Assembly (NCBI GenBank): GCA_011042225.1
Contig: DQXT01000128.1
Location: forward strand, 1 to 36,069
DNA length: 36,069 bases
From: Deltaproteobacteria bacterium
GTDB taxonomy: Bacteria > Desulfobacterota > Dissulfuribacteria > Dissulfuribacterales > UBA3076
Direction of reading: 5' to 3'
In this document: piece after piece, positions 15,429 to 23,265 of the stretch
Numbering within the stretch: position 1 is the stretch's first letter
How the letters are laid out: each line of letters starts with the position of its first letter
Program-made: the position numbers and the translations under genes
The notes under the pieces: model-generated
Database searches by the model: none
What the model saw: the letters and a program-made list of their open reading frames with translations, nothing else
Told to the model about the DNA's origin: nothing

Positions 15429-16446
15429 TAAATACCCTTTCGTAATCCTTAAAGACTTCGATTGTTTGACCAGCACCTTGCACTACAGTTGTAAGTGGAT
15501 CAGTTGTAAGGTGAAAAGCAAGACCAGTCCTTAAACCCAAGAATTGGACAATACCTCTAAGCAAAGCCCCACCCCCTGTCAATGTTATGCCGCTGGCCTT
15601 TATGGAAGCTCTAATGTCCTTAGACAAAAGCCCAAAGACACCCTCTATCATATCGGCGATTGCATTTAGCGGCCTTTCCAGAACAGGTCTCAGTTCTCGA
15701 GGAGTAATTACAGAACTTACCGGTAACCCTCGCAGAAAATGCTTTCCTCTCACATTATATTCTTGATCCAACCCCTTTTCATCACCCCAGACCGTTCCAA
15801 TGTCCCATTTAATAATCTCCGCAGCAGTCAAGCCAACCACCAGATTATGTTCTTCGGCCAACCACCGAACAATGGCGTCGTCAAATTCATCCCCTGCCAC
15901 CCGTAATGTCTCAGAATGTAAATAAGACCACTTGGCTATCACCGCCAACTCAGTCGTCCCACCACCTATATCCAGCACCATCTGAGGCTCTTCTCCATGG
16001 ATGGGAAGACCCGCACCTATAGCAGCAGCCATGGTCTCTTCCAATAAAAAAATTTTTTTTGCCCCAGCCTCATAAGCCGCCTCAAGCACAGCCCGTTTTT
16101 CCACCTGGGTAATATTAGAAGGAAGACAAATTACTATTCTTGGTGAAAAGATACCCTTTCTTTCTTGTGCACGGTTTAGGAAGACTTTTATCAACTGACT
16201 TACTGCATCGAAGTCCTCTATGATTCCATCCTTCATCGGACGGATAGCCTTGATACCCTGAGGAGTCCTGCCCAGATACTTTTTTGCGGTAAGCCCCACC
16301 TCAATTATCCGGTTGTTAATTGAATATGCAATTACAGTGGGTTCATTCAGGACAACGCCCTCCCTCTGAACATAAATAAGGGTGTTGGCAGTCCCCAAAT
16401 CCATTGCCAGGTCCTGTTTTATCATGTTTTTAAGGTTTTTAAGCAC
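15421..16446 (-). CDS. mreB: MreB-family bacterial actin
   Basis: A 341-residue cytoskeletal ATPase that forms membrane-associated filaments guiding cell-wall synthesis. Phosphate-1 loop DLGTANTLIY near residue 16, VICLPSNITQVEKRAVLEAA, LLEETMAAAIGAGLPI, phosphate-2 loop DIGGGTTELAV and adenosine motif TGGGALLRG are all present. The amphipathic MLKNLKNMIKQD start suits membrane binding. The longest frame starts at a TTG lying before GGAGGT; GTG at 16446 has GGAGGT 6 nt upstream and matches typical MreB starts. mreC and mreD are not adjacent. Instead it follows gatB, mtnA and a GAF protein on the minus strand, so it may be a second, specialised copy. Its 3' end overlaps the GGDEF gene tail-to-tail. 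Confidence 0.88.
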   Translation of the reverse strand: MLKNLKNMIKQDLAMDLGTANTLIYVQREGVVLNEPTVIAYSINNRIIEVGLTAKKYLGRTPQGIKAIRPMKDGIIEDFDAVSQLIKVFLNRAQERKGIFSPRIVICLPSNITQVEKRAVLEAAYEAGAKKIFLLEETMAAAIGAGLPIHGEEPQMVLDIGGGTTELAVIAKWSYLHSETLRVAGDEFDDAIVRWLAEEHNLVVGLTAAEIIKWDIGTVWGDEKGLDQEYNVRGKHFLRGLPVSSVITPRELRPVLERPLNAIADMIEGVFGLLSKDIRASIKASGITLTGGGALLRGIVQFLGLRTGLAFHLTTDPLTTVVQGAGQTIEVFKDYERVFIN

Positions 16447-16485
16447 CACGGGACCTCCAATCAATAGTAATTTTGCTGGAACAAC

Positions 16486-17385
16486 TCAATTTACAGTATA
16501 ATCTTTGATAACTCGATCAAGAGAAAAAACCAGGAGTTCGGCCAGACCTCCGGGCCAACCTGAAAAGTCTGTATCTCCGGTAACTATCCAAACCAATGTG
16601 CCGGCTTCAATTGACTGGATGAGTCCTATTAAAACCGGACCTCTGTCAAAAGGCTCACCAGGCCATAAAAAATACGACTTGTGCTTATCCGCTTCATAGC
16701 GATTAATAAGCATCAAGTGCTTTCTGTATTTTAAAAGCCAACCTACAAGACCTTTCTCTACATTAAAACACTGACCTTCCAGACTAATGTCTTGTGGTAG
16801 TCCGGTTGTGGCCTTAATTATAAAGACCTTCCCATCCATTTGATGAAAGGCCACAAGACCGCTTTTAAGCCCTAGCAATTCTTTCAAACTTACCAATATA
16901 TGCCCTATTCCCCCTGAAAGGTTATGGTGCCATTGGTTCCAACGACGATAGAACTGTAGTTCATTACAAGTTTTCCTGGAAAACCATAAATCAGTGGCTA
17001 TTATTGCACAATCTTCTAAAATACGTTGTTTCTTTTCAGGAAAAGAATAACGATTCTTACTATCAACCATCAAGACCCCTTCACCGCGAAGTAAGGGAGC
17101 TGCCAGAAATGCCTTTATACCAACATCCTTGCTGTAAATACCCAAGGTCCTGGTATCTCTATCGAAATTGGTTGCATGCAACCTTTTCCCTTCCCGTGCA
17201 ACCCAGCCTATAAGCCCCTGACCAACCTCTATATTACATTCAGGCACTATATAGGGACTAAGACTCTCCCATGCCATCAAATGGAGGACGTCATCACCTT
17301 GATGACTACGGACGAAAAGGGCGGTCGTGAAAGAATCAAAAACATTTGCAACCAACCGGACTAAATGCTCAAGAGAAGCAGGCAT
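16486..17385 (-). CDS. Two-GAF-domain protein
   Basis: A 299-residue soluble protein that appears to be two GAF domains and nothing else. The first (about residues 1-130) contains VGQGLIGWVAREGKRL and a FLAAPLLRGEGVLMVDSK strand pair. The second (about 155-295) contains VEKGLVGWLLKYRKHLML and VLIGLIQSIEAGTLVWIV. GAF domains bind small ligands or cofactors; no output domain is visible, so it may regulate a partner. The ATG at 17385 overlaps the mtnA 3' end by 17 bases; an upstream GTG (17418) is also possible and neither has a strong ribosome binding site. Only 39 bp separate it from the mreB-like gene, so it may act with that protein. Confidence 0.7.
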   Translation of the reverse strand: MPASLEHLVRLVANVFDSFTTALFVRSHQGDDVLHLMAWESLSPYIVPECNIEVGQGLIGWVAREGKRLHATNFDRDTRTLGIYSKDVGIKAFLAAPLLRGEGVLMVDSKNRYSFPEKKQRILEDCAIIATDLWFSRKTCNELQFYRRWNQWHHNLSGGIGHILVSLKELLGLKSGLVAFHQMDGKVFIIKATTGLPQDISLEGQCFNVEKGLVGWLLKYRKHLMLINRYEADKHKSYFLWPGEPFDRGPVLIGLIQSIEAGTLVWIVTGDTDFSGWPGGLAELLVFSLDRVIKDYTVN

Positions 17386-18472
17386 AAATAGCAGGACCGT
17401 ATGGCTCTTTAAGCACACCTAACTCGGTGATTATGGCGGTTACAAGATGATGAGGAGTTATATCAAACACAGGATTATGAACTCTCACACCCCTGGCGGC
17501 AATCTGTTTTTCTGCAAAAGTGATAATTTCTCCAGGCCCACGCTCTTCTATGGGTATCTGATCTCCAGAATGAATAAACGGATCAATAGTAGAAACAGGA
17601 GCAGCTACATAAAAAGGAACATTATTGGCCCTGGCAAGTTCAGCTATAGCATAGGTACCGATCTTGTTGGCAACATCACCATTAGCTGCTATACGATCGG
17701 CCCCGACCACTACAGAGTTGATCCAGCCCCTTTGCATCAAAAAACCGGCAGCCCCGTCCACAATCAGAGTAACCGCAATATCGTCCCTGATAAGCTCCCA
17801 AGCCGTAAGCCTGGCGCCTTGGAGCCAAGGGCGGGTCTCGCCTGCAATAACATTGATCTCCTTGCCTCTGGAAGCGGCAGCCCTGATAACTCCAAGGGCC
17901 GTTCCATATCCACCGGTAGCAAGGCCGCCAGCATTGCAGTGAGTGAGCACGCCGCCCGTTTCAGGTAAAAGGTCCTGGCCATAAAACCCGATGGCTAGAT
18001 TGGCCTTTACATCTTCTGTCCAAATAGAAATGGCCTCCTTTTCCAAAATGGAGGTGAGATTGCTTGGGCTCATTTTATAATGTTCACGCACAAGCTTTTC
18101 CAGCCTCTCCACCGCCCACTTCAAGTTCACTGCCGTAGGCCGGGCCTGGAGCATGAAAGCTGCTTTCTCCAGCCATTTTTCTACAAACAGACCCTCATTT
18201 TTATCTTTGAGTCCATAAGCGGCCAGAACCATACCAAAGGCAGCCGTGATACCTATGGCCGGTGCTCCTCTCACTACCATGTCCCTTATAGCTTGCTCCA
18301 CATCTTTCACAGATCTATAGGTAAGCCATGTCTCCTCCTGAGGTAACAACCTCTGGTCTAACAAATAAAGAATGTGCTTTTCCCAACTAAGGGGCACGAC
18401 AGATGTGTTGCCTCTGGTCCTAAGCAGGCTCAAGGGTAAGACGTATTTTTCTTCTGCATTAATCTCTTTCAT
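17369..18472 (-). CDS. mtnA: S-methyl-5-thioribose-1-phosphate isomerase (eIF2B-alpha family)
   Basis: A 367-residue MtnA-type isomerase, which converts methylthioribose-1-phosphate to methylthioribulose-1-phosphate in methionine salvage. Motifs: RGAPAIG (68-74), RPTAVNLKWA (111-120), THCNAGGLATGGYGT with catalytic Cys179, ETRPWLQGARLTAWEL, and VVGADRIAANGDVANKIGT with Asp259. The remaining mtn genes are not present. In anaerobes homologues can serve related sugar-phosphate pathways such as DHAP shunts, so the physiological substrate is uncertain. The longest frame starts at TTG 18502 without a ribosome binding site; ATG 18472 is the better choice. It lies 51 bp after gatB on the same strand and overlaps the following GAF gene. 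Confidence 0.88.
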   Translation of the reverse strand: MKEINAEEKYVLPLSLLRTRGNTSVVPLSWEKHILYLLDQRLLPQEETWLTYRSVKDVEQAIRDMVVRGAPAIGITAAFGMVLAAYGLKDKNEGLFVEKWLEKAAFMLQARPTAVNLKWAVERLEKLVREHYKMSPSNLTSILEKEAISIWTEDVKANLAIGFYGQDLLPETGGVLTHCNAGGLATGGYGTALGVIRAAASRGKEINVIAGETRPWLQGARLTAWELIRDDIAVTLIVDGAAGFLMQRGWINSVVVGADRIAANGDVANKIGTYAIAELARANNVPFYVAAPVSTIDPFIHSGDQIPIEERGPGEIITFAEKQIAARGVRVHNPVFDITPHHLVTAIITELGVLKEPYGPAIYACFS

Positions 18473-18523
18473 AGGTCCACGTTTATGGTCCGCTACAGCC
18501 AAAGGGGAAATGTATATTTACTC

Positions 18524-19954
18524 TTATACGCCCAAAGCCTTTCGCAGCAGCTCGTTTACTTTTTGGGGATTGGCCTGGCCCCTTGTCTCTTTCATGACCT
18601 GTCCGACTAAAAATCCCAGTATCCTGGTCTTTCCGCCCTTGCACTTTTCCACCTCTTTTGGATGGGCCGCCAGTATCTGATTAACCACGGTACTTATGGT
18701 CGACTCGTCATTTACCTGGGCAACGCCCTGTTCTTCCACAATCTCTTTGGGACTCTTTTGGGAATCATATGCCTGTTCAAGAATAGCTTTTGCCATCTTG
18801 CCGCTAATAGTGCCGTTGTCTATCAGCTTGAGCAATTCCGCCAAACCGGCGGGAGATATCGGACTGGCCTCAATTTCCCGTTCCTCCTGTTTCAGAAGGC
18901 GAAACAGTTCTACCATTATCCAGTTGCTAACAATCTTTGGATTCGGAAACAGTACTACGCATTCCTCAAAATAATCAGCCAGGGGCTTCGAAGCTGTGAG
19001 AGCACTCGCGTCATAGCCTGAGAGACCGTATTGTTCCTCAAAGCGAGCGCACTTTACATCAGGCAGTTCAGGCAATTCTGCCTTAACTCTGTCTATCCAA
19101 GTATTATCAATCTCAACCGGCACCAAATCAGGATCAGGAAAATATCGATAATCATGGGCCTCTTCCTTGCCTCTCATTGTTACTGTTATAACTTTGGCCG
19201 TATCCCAAAGACGTGTCTCCTGAACTACCTCATGACCATCCAGTAAAAGAGCTGTCTGACGCCTTATCTCAAACTCCAATGCCTTCTGCACATTACGAAA
19301 GGAATTCATATTTTTAAGTTCCGTCCTGACGCCGAAACCTTCCTGGCCTATGGGTCTCAAGGAAATATTGGCATCACAGCGCAGGCTGCCCTCTTCCATA
19401 TTGCCGTCGCTGATCTCCAAATAACGGACCTGCTGCCTCACTTTCTTAAGATATAAAGCAGCCTCTTCGGGACTTCGAATATCAGGCTCACTTACAATCT
19501 CAATCAAAGGCACCCCTGCCCTGTTAAGATCCACATAGCTGACCGGCCTGTTTTCATCATGTATCAATTTACCTGCATCCTCTTCTAAATGAATGCGGGT
19601 AATACCGATTCTCTTTTTGTGTCCGTTTATAGCGATTTCGACCCAACCGCGTTCAGCTAAAGGAAGATCATATTGAGAAATCTGATAGCCCTTGGGGAGA
19701 TCAGGATAAAAATAGTGCTTTCTGGCAAAAACGCTGAAGGGGGCTATTTCGCAATGTGTAGCCAGTGCCATTTTAATGGCAAATTCCACAACTTTTCTGT
19801 TAAGAACAGGAAGAACGCCCGGCATTCCTATACAAATCGGACATGAATGCGTATTAGGTGGCGCCCCAAAAGTAGTTGAACAGGGACAAAAAATCTTCGT
19901 CTCAGTCTGTAACTGGACATGGACCTCAAGGCCTATTACCGCCTCATATTCCAT
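18524..19954 (-). CDS. gatB: Aspartyl/glutamyl-tRNA amidotransferase subunit B
   Basis: A 476-residue GatB, the kinase/transamidase subunit of GatCAB that converts Glu-tRNA(Gln) and Asp-tRNA(Asn) to the amidated forms. Diagnostic segments: [85 protein letters not shown], and the C-terminal YqeY-like tail ending [16 protein letters not shown]. Length is normal. ATG 19954 has AAGGAG upstream. gatA and gatC are not in the window. It is the first gene of the gatB-mtnA-GAF-mreB series. Confidence 0.95.
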   Translation of the reverse strand: MEYEAVIGLEVHVQLQTETKIFCPCSTTFGAPPNTHSCPICIGMPGVLPVLNRKVVEFAIKMALATHCEIAPFSVFARKHYFYPDLPKGYQISQYDLPLAERGWVEIAINGHKKRIGITRIHLEEDAGKLIHDENRPVSYVDLNRAGVPLIEIVSEPDIRSPEEAALYLKKVRQQVRYLEISDGNMEEGSLRCDANISLRPIGQEGFGVRTELKNMNSFRNVQKALEFEIRRQTALLLDGHEVVQETRLWDTAKVITVTMRGKEEAHDYRYFPDPDLVPVEIDNTWIDRVKAELPELPDVKCARFEEQYGLSGYDASALTASKPLADYFEECVVLFPNPKIVSNWIMVELFRLLKQEEREIEASPISPAGLAELLKLIDNGTISGKMAKAILEQAYDSQKSPKEIVEEQGVAQVNDESTISTVVNQILAAHPKEVEKCKGGKTRILGFLVGQVMKETRGQANPQKVNELLRKALGV

Positions 19955-20111
19955 AAATCTAACTCCTTCACAACAGCTACATCTTCACATCGAAACCTCA
20001 TTAGGCTAACACGTCATGCCCTCTCAATCAACAGAAACACAACTCCAGTCATTCTACAAAGTCTGTAAAATCAAGTCTTATAAATTTTTGTAACGAAGTC
20101 ATAAAATGAAT

Positions 20112-20146
20112 AAAAAAAGCAGCTACATCATATTTGACACAGCTGC
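20112..20146 (-). terminator. Intrinsic terminator of the small HTH gene
   Basis: On the minus strand, a 28-nt hairpin (20146 to 20119) has a 12-bp stem that starts GCAGCT/AGCTGC, includes three G-U pairs and closes on an AATA loop. It is followed at once by seven U residues (20118-20112). It lies 31 bp past the stop of the HTH gene and before gatB, separating the two transcription units. Confidence 0.75.
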
Positions 20147-20177
20147 ATTTATCTTTAAAGATATAGCTTGCTGATAG

Positions 20178-20453
20178 CTAAGACTTCTTGCGCTTTCCCT
20201 TAGTTTTTGTCTTGGCTGACTCTTTTGGCTCAATACCTTCTTCCTCCAAAAACTTAAGAATTGGATTGGGCCGATGCACAGTCTTCTTAGGTAAATCTAT
20301 ATGTTTCCTGAGTTCACTGACAATCTTTGACACCTGAAACCTACTGATACCAAGCTTATCGGCTATATCGGAAGCCGTCATTTCAGCATAATGCTTATGC
20401 ACATATCGTACGTCATCTACATTATACGGCCTACTTCTCTTTCTTCCAGTCAT
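20178..20453 (-). CDS. Small basic helix-turn-helix DNA-binding protein
   Basis: A 91-residue protein, strongly positive at both ends (MTGRKRSRP at the start; a Lys-rich tail with KTKTKGKRKKS). The central HTH is MTASDIADKLGISRFQVSKIVSELRKH (about residues 25-51), with TASDIADKLG and SRFQVSKIVSELR as the two helices. I do not recognise a named family; it resembles homeodomain-like/sigma-region-4-like HTH modules. It stands alone, with a near-consensus sigma70 promoter and a strong terminator, so it is probably well expressed. AAAGGAG lies 6 nt before ATG 20453. A nucleoid or local regulator role is possible but unproven. Confidence 0.75.
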   Translation of the reverse strand: MTGRKRSRPYNVDDVRYVHKHYAEMTASDIADKLGISRFQVSKIVSELRKHIDLPKKTVHRPNPILKFLEEEGIEPKESAKTKTKGKRKKS

Positions 20454-20496
20454 GGCAAACTCCTTTCTAGTTTATTAAAATATTCAATATATATTT

Positions 20497-20526
20497 ATTA
20501 TATAGTGATTTCTATTTCTTTGCCAA
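20497..20526 (-). promoter_or_regulatory. Strong sigma70-type promoter for the HTH gene
   Basis: On the minus strand: -35 TTGGCA (20526-20521, 5 of 6 matches), an 18-bp spacer, and -10 TATAAT (20502-20497, 6 of 6). The predicted start is near 20490, giving a short leader of about 36 nt that contains AAAGGAG before ATG 20453. Confidence 0.65.
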
Positions 20527-21015
20527 TTACATCAAAGGGAATTATGAATTTAAAAATTGAGGCACTTTTTCTCATTTCAGGCGCAAAAAAAATCGACCAA
20601 TAAATTCTATAGTAGAAGTACAAAAAGAAGCATAGCTTGTCAATAGCTGTAAAATTGTACAAACTCACGATAAATCCTGGCTTAAGACAGTAAATATACC
20701 TAAAAACCATAAAGATTATCATCTATAAAATGCTAAAAATGAAAATTACTAGGCAGAAAATTAAAAAATGAGATTCATTATAAATCCATACTATTCAAAC
20801 AACTACTAACAATTATTAAGACATAACATGTATTAAATTGGTAGTGAGGAGAAAAAATTTAAGATCGAATAAGATGTGAGATCAAAATGGATAGAGATGA
20901 TGCTAATATAACCCGATTCAAGGCAACAACATAGGCGGTATATGGCCTTTATAGACTAATATGGAATTGTCTTTATGATAGAAAATCCGGATCTCAATCA
21001 GATCTTTCTCTGTTT
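20527..21015. other. AT-rich intergenic region downstream of nfnB
   Basis: About 490 bp between the nfnB stop and the HTH promoter, very AT-rich. I found no convincing ORF: short frames here lack ribosome binding sites and family resemblance. No clear intrinsic terminator follows nfnB; only a weak 5-bp hairpin (GATCT/AGATC, near 20988-21003) was seen. No tRNA or sigma54 element was identified. Confidence 0.4.
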
Positions 21016-22422
21016 TCACCATCCCCATGTAAGATAATGATGTATTGAACCAGAGGCCTTTCTGCCTGCCCCCATGGCCAAAATGACCGTCGCCTGGCCT
21101 GTTACTATATCTCCCCCGGCCCATACGCCTCTCTTCATGGTCTTGCCTGTCTGGGGATCCGTCACAATATAACCCCATTTGTTGATTTTCAGATCCTTGG
21201 TTGACTTAGTTAAAAGAGGATTAGCGCCTGCGCCCACAGCAATAATCGCCAGATCGCAATCCAATTTGAACTCGGAGCCTTCTATGGGTATGGGACGCCG
21301 TCGCCCGGATTCGTCAGGCTCACCCAATTTCATTTGGAGACACTCTACACCGGTCAGACGTAAACTTTCATCACCCATGAACCTGGTTGGTGCCGTAAGC
21401 AAAAAGAACTCAACACCTTCCTCTTCTGCGTGATGAATCTCTGCGTGTCGAGCAGGCATTTCATCCCGAGACCTGCGGTAAACGATACGTACTCTGTCAG
21501 CGCCCAAACGCATGGCGGTGCGTGCGGAATCCATAGCCACATTTCCTGCCCCGAACACAGCCACATTTTTACCTCTGACAAGAGGGGTATCGTATTCAGG
21601 AAACAGATATGCCTTCATCAAATTGGCCCGGGTCAGATACTCATTAGCTGAATATATACCGGAGAGATTCATACCGGGGATCTTTATAAAGGCAGGCAGG
21701 CCTGCCCCGACTCCTATAAAGACAGCGTCAAACTCATCTCCTGTAAGAAGCTCGTCAACCGTACGGATATTTCCGATAACAGAATCAAGCTCTATCTTTA
21801 CACCCATCTTCAACAGGAAATCGATCTCTGCCTCAACTATAGACTTGGGAAGACGAAATTCAGGAATGCCATAAAAAAGGACCCCCCCCGGCTTGTGCAG
21901 GGCCTCGAATATGACTACATCATGTCCCAATCTGATCAGATCACCTGCCACAGTCAGTCCGGAGGGTCCGCTGCCCACCACGGCAACCCTCCTGCCGGTA
22001 GGCGGGACCTTTCCGGGCAACTCAATCAGGTTGTTCTCGCGTTCGTAGTCAGCGCAAAAACGTTCCAGATTGCCGATAGCAACCGGGGCCCCCTTTTTCC
22101 CTAGAATACAACCGGATTCACACTGGATCTCTTGAGGACACACACGGCCGGTTACGCCGGGAAGGGCGTTTTTCTCTTTGACCGTCCTTGCCGCTGCGGC
22201 GAAATTACCCTTTGCTATAAGTGATAAAAATTTTGGAATGTTCACCTGAACCGGACAACCAGTCATACAACCCGGCCTCTTGCAATTAAGGCAGCGTTTC
22301 GCCTCTTTTACAGCCGCTTCAGGAGAATAACCATACGGGACCTCTTCGAAATTTCTTACCCTCAACTCGGGCAATTGCTCCGGCATATGTTGACGGGAAC
22401 TCTTTTTGTCCTCGTTTTTCAT
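21016..22422 (-). CDS. nfnB: NfnB-type NADPH:ferredoxin oxidoreductase large subunit (glutamate-synthase small-subunit family)
   Basis: A 468-residue flavoprotein with two N-terminal [4Fe-4S] sites (Cys44, 47, 52, 56 in CLNCKRPGCMTGC, and Cys95, 101, 105 in CPQEIQCESGC). An FAD site VVGSGPSGLTVAGDL follows near 148-162, then an NADP(H) site VFGAGNVAMDSARTAMRLG near 285-303, with RRSRDEMPA as the phosphate-binding stretch, and a second FAD contact GGDIVTGQATVILAMGAGRKA. In NfnAB this subunit carries the bifurcating FAD and exchanges electrons with NADPH and ferredoxin. The same fold serves glutamate synthase and sulfide dehydrogenase (SudA). Adjacency to nfnA (23 bp) rather than gltB supports Nfn. 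It is the last gene of the five-gene operon. Confidence 0.88.
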   Translation of the reverse strand: MKNEDKKSSRQHMPEQLPELRVRNFEEVPYGYSPEAAVKEAKRCLNCKRPGCMTGCPVQVNIPKFLSLIAKGNFAAAARTVKEKNALPGVTGRVCPQEIQCESGCILGKKGAPVAIGNLERFCADYERENNLIELPGKVPPTGRRVAVVGSGPSGLTVAGDLIRLGHDVVIFEALHKPGGVLFYGIPEFRLPKSIVEAEIDFLLKMGVKIELDSVIGNIRTVDELLTGDEFDAVFIGVGAGLPAFIKIPGMNLSGIYSANEYLTRANLMKAYLFPEYDTPLVRGKNVAVFGAGNVAMDSARTAMRLGADRVRIVYRRSRDEMPARHAEIHHAEEEGVEFFLLTAPTRFMGDESLRLTGVECLQMKLGEPDESGRRRPIPIEGSEFKLDCDLAIIAVGAGANPLLTKSTKDLKINKWGYIVTDPQTGKTMKRGVWAGGDIVTGQATVILAMGAGRKASGSIHHYLTWGW

Positions 22423-22445
22423 TGAATTCTCTTTCTGGACATACT

Positions 22446-23264
22446 TTACCTATAGGTTTGATAGGCCATTGCCTCTTCTTTCAGATATAAAGATCTTCTT
22501 GCGAAGAGCTCTTGCCAATCAACCTCATGACCGTCAAATTCAGGACCATCTACACATGCAAATTTTGTGTTTCCTTTTACTGTCACCCGGCAACACCCGC
22601 ACATGCCTGTACCATCTACCATAATCGGATTAAGGGCAACGAGTGTCTTTATATTATGAGGCCTGGTTACAATGGAACAGTTCATCATCATAAACGTACA
22701 GCCAATAAAATAACTTCGATCAATCTTTTCACCGGAGTCGATCAGTCTGCTAAGGACCTCATGGACCCTGCCCTTCATCCCCCTTGATCCATCAGCTGTA
22801 CTGACCATTAACTGATCAGAAAATTCTTTCAGGGAGTCCTCCATATACAGGAGATATGCGCTTCGGGCCTCTATGATGGAGATAACTCTGTTCCCTGCCT
22901 CTTTCATGGCACGTGCAAGAGGGAAAATGGCCCCGATGCCGTAACAGCCCCCTCCAAGGACAACTGTACCCAGCTTATCTATATGTGTCGGCATACCAAG
23001 CGGCCCTGCCACACTATACAGCTTACCACCACTTTCTATCCTGGCCATCTTGGCTGTCGATAATCCCACTTCAAGGAAAAAGATGGAAATCGTCCCTTTT
23101 CCCGTGTCCCAGTCCGATATGGTAAAAGGGACCCGTTCCCCGGTTTCATCCGGCATAACTATTATGAATTGACCCGGTTTTGCCTTATCTGCTATAGCAG
23201 GTGCCTTTATCACCATAAGGTGAATATTCGGTACAATCTCATCTCTCCGTACAACTTCGTACAT
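22446..23264 (-). CDS. nfnA: NfnA-type NADH-binding flavoprotein small subunit
   Basis: A 272-residue ferredoxin-NADP reductase-fold protein of the NfnA/SudB/PyrK group. The FAD-binding half has RVPFTISDWD (residues 44-53); the NAD-binding half starts at VVLGGGCYGIGAIFPLARA. A C-terminal [2Fe-2S] motif DGTGMCGCCRV...KFACVDGPEFDGH follows, with Asp217, Cys222, Cys225 and Cys237. This agrees with the Asp-plus-three-Cys ligand set known for NfnA. It would oxidise or reduce NAD(H) in the Nfn complex. ATG 23264 is one base after the upstream gene's stop and has GGAG 6 nt before it, so translation is tightly coupled. The longer frame (TTG 23294) would lie inside the upstream gene. Confidence 0.88.
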   Translation of the reverse strand: MYEVVRRDEIVPNIHLMVIKAPAIADKAKPGQFIIVMPDETGERVPFTISDWDTGKGTISIFFLEVGLSTAKMARIESGGKLYSVAGPLGMPTHIDKLGTVVLGGGCYGIGAIFPLARAMKEAGNRVISIIEARSAYLLYMEDSLKEFSDQLMVSTADGSRGMKGRVHEVLSRLIDSGEKIDRSYFIGCTFMMMNCSIVTRPHNIKTLVALNPIMVDGTGMCGCCRVTVKGNTKFACVDGPEFDGHEVDWQELFARRSLYLKEEAMAYQTYR

Positions 23265-23265
23265 C

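Noticed and set aside
17447-17968. Plus-strand frame of 173 codons opposite mtnA
   Set aside because: It runs antisense through conserved mtnA active-site codons and has no recognisable domain.
20498-20722. Short frames in the AT-rich region between the HTH gene and nfnB
   Set aside because: No ribosome binding site, odd composition and no family resemblance; they overlap the promoter of the HTH gene.
21016-22422. Glutamate synthase small subunit (GltD)
   Set aside because: The family is shared, but no gltB large subunit is nearby and nfnA is directly adjacent, so NfnB is a better call.
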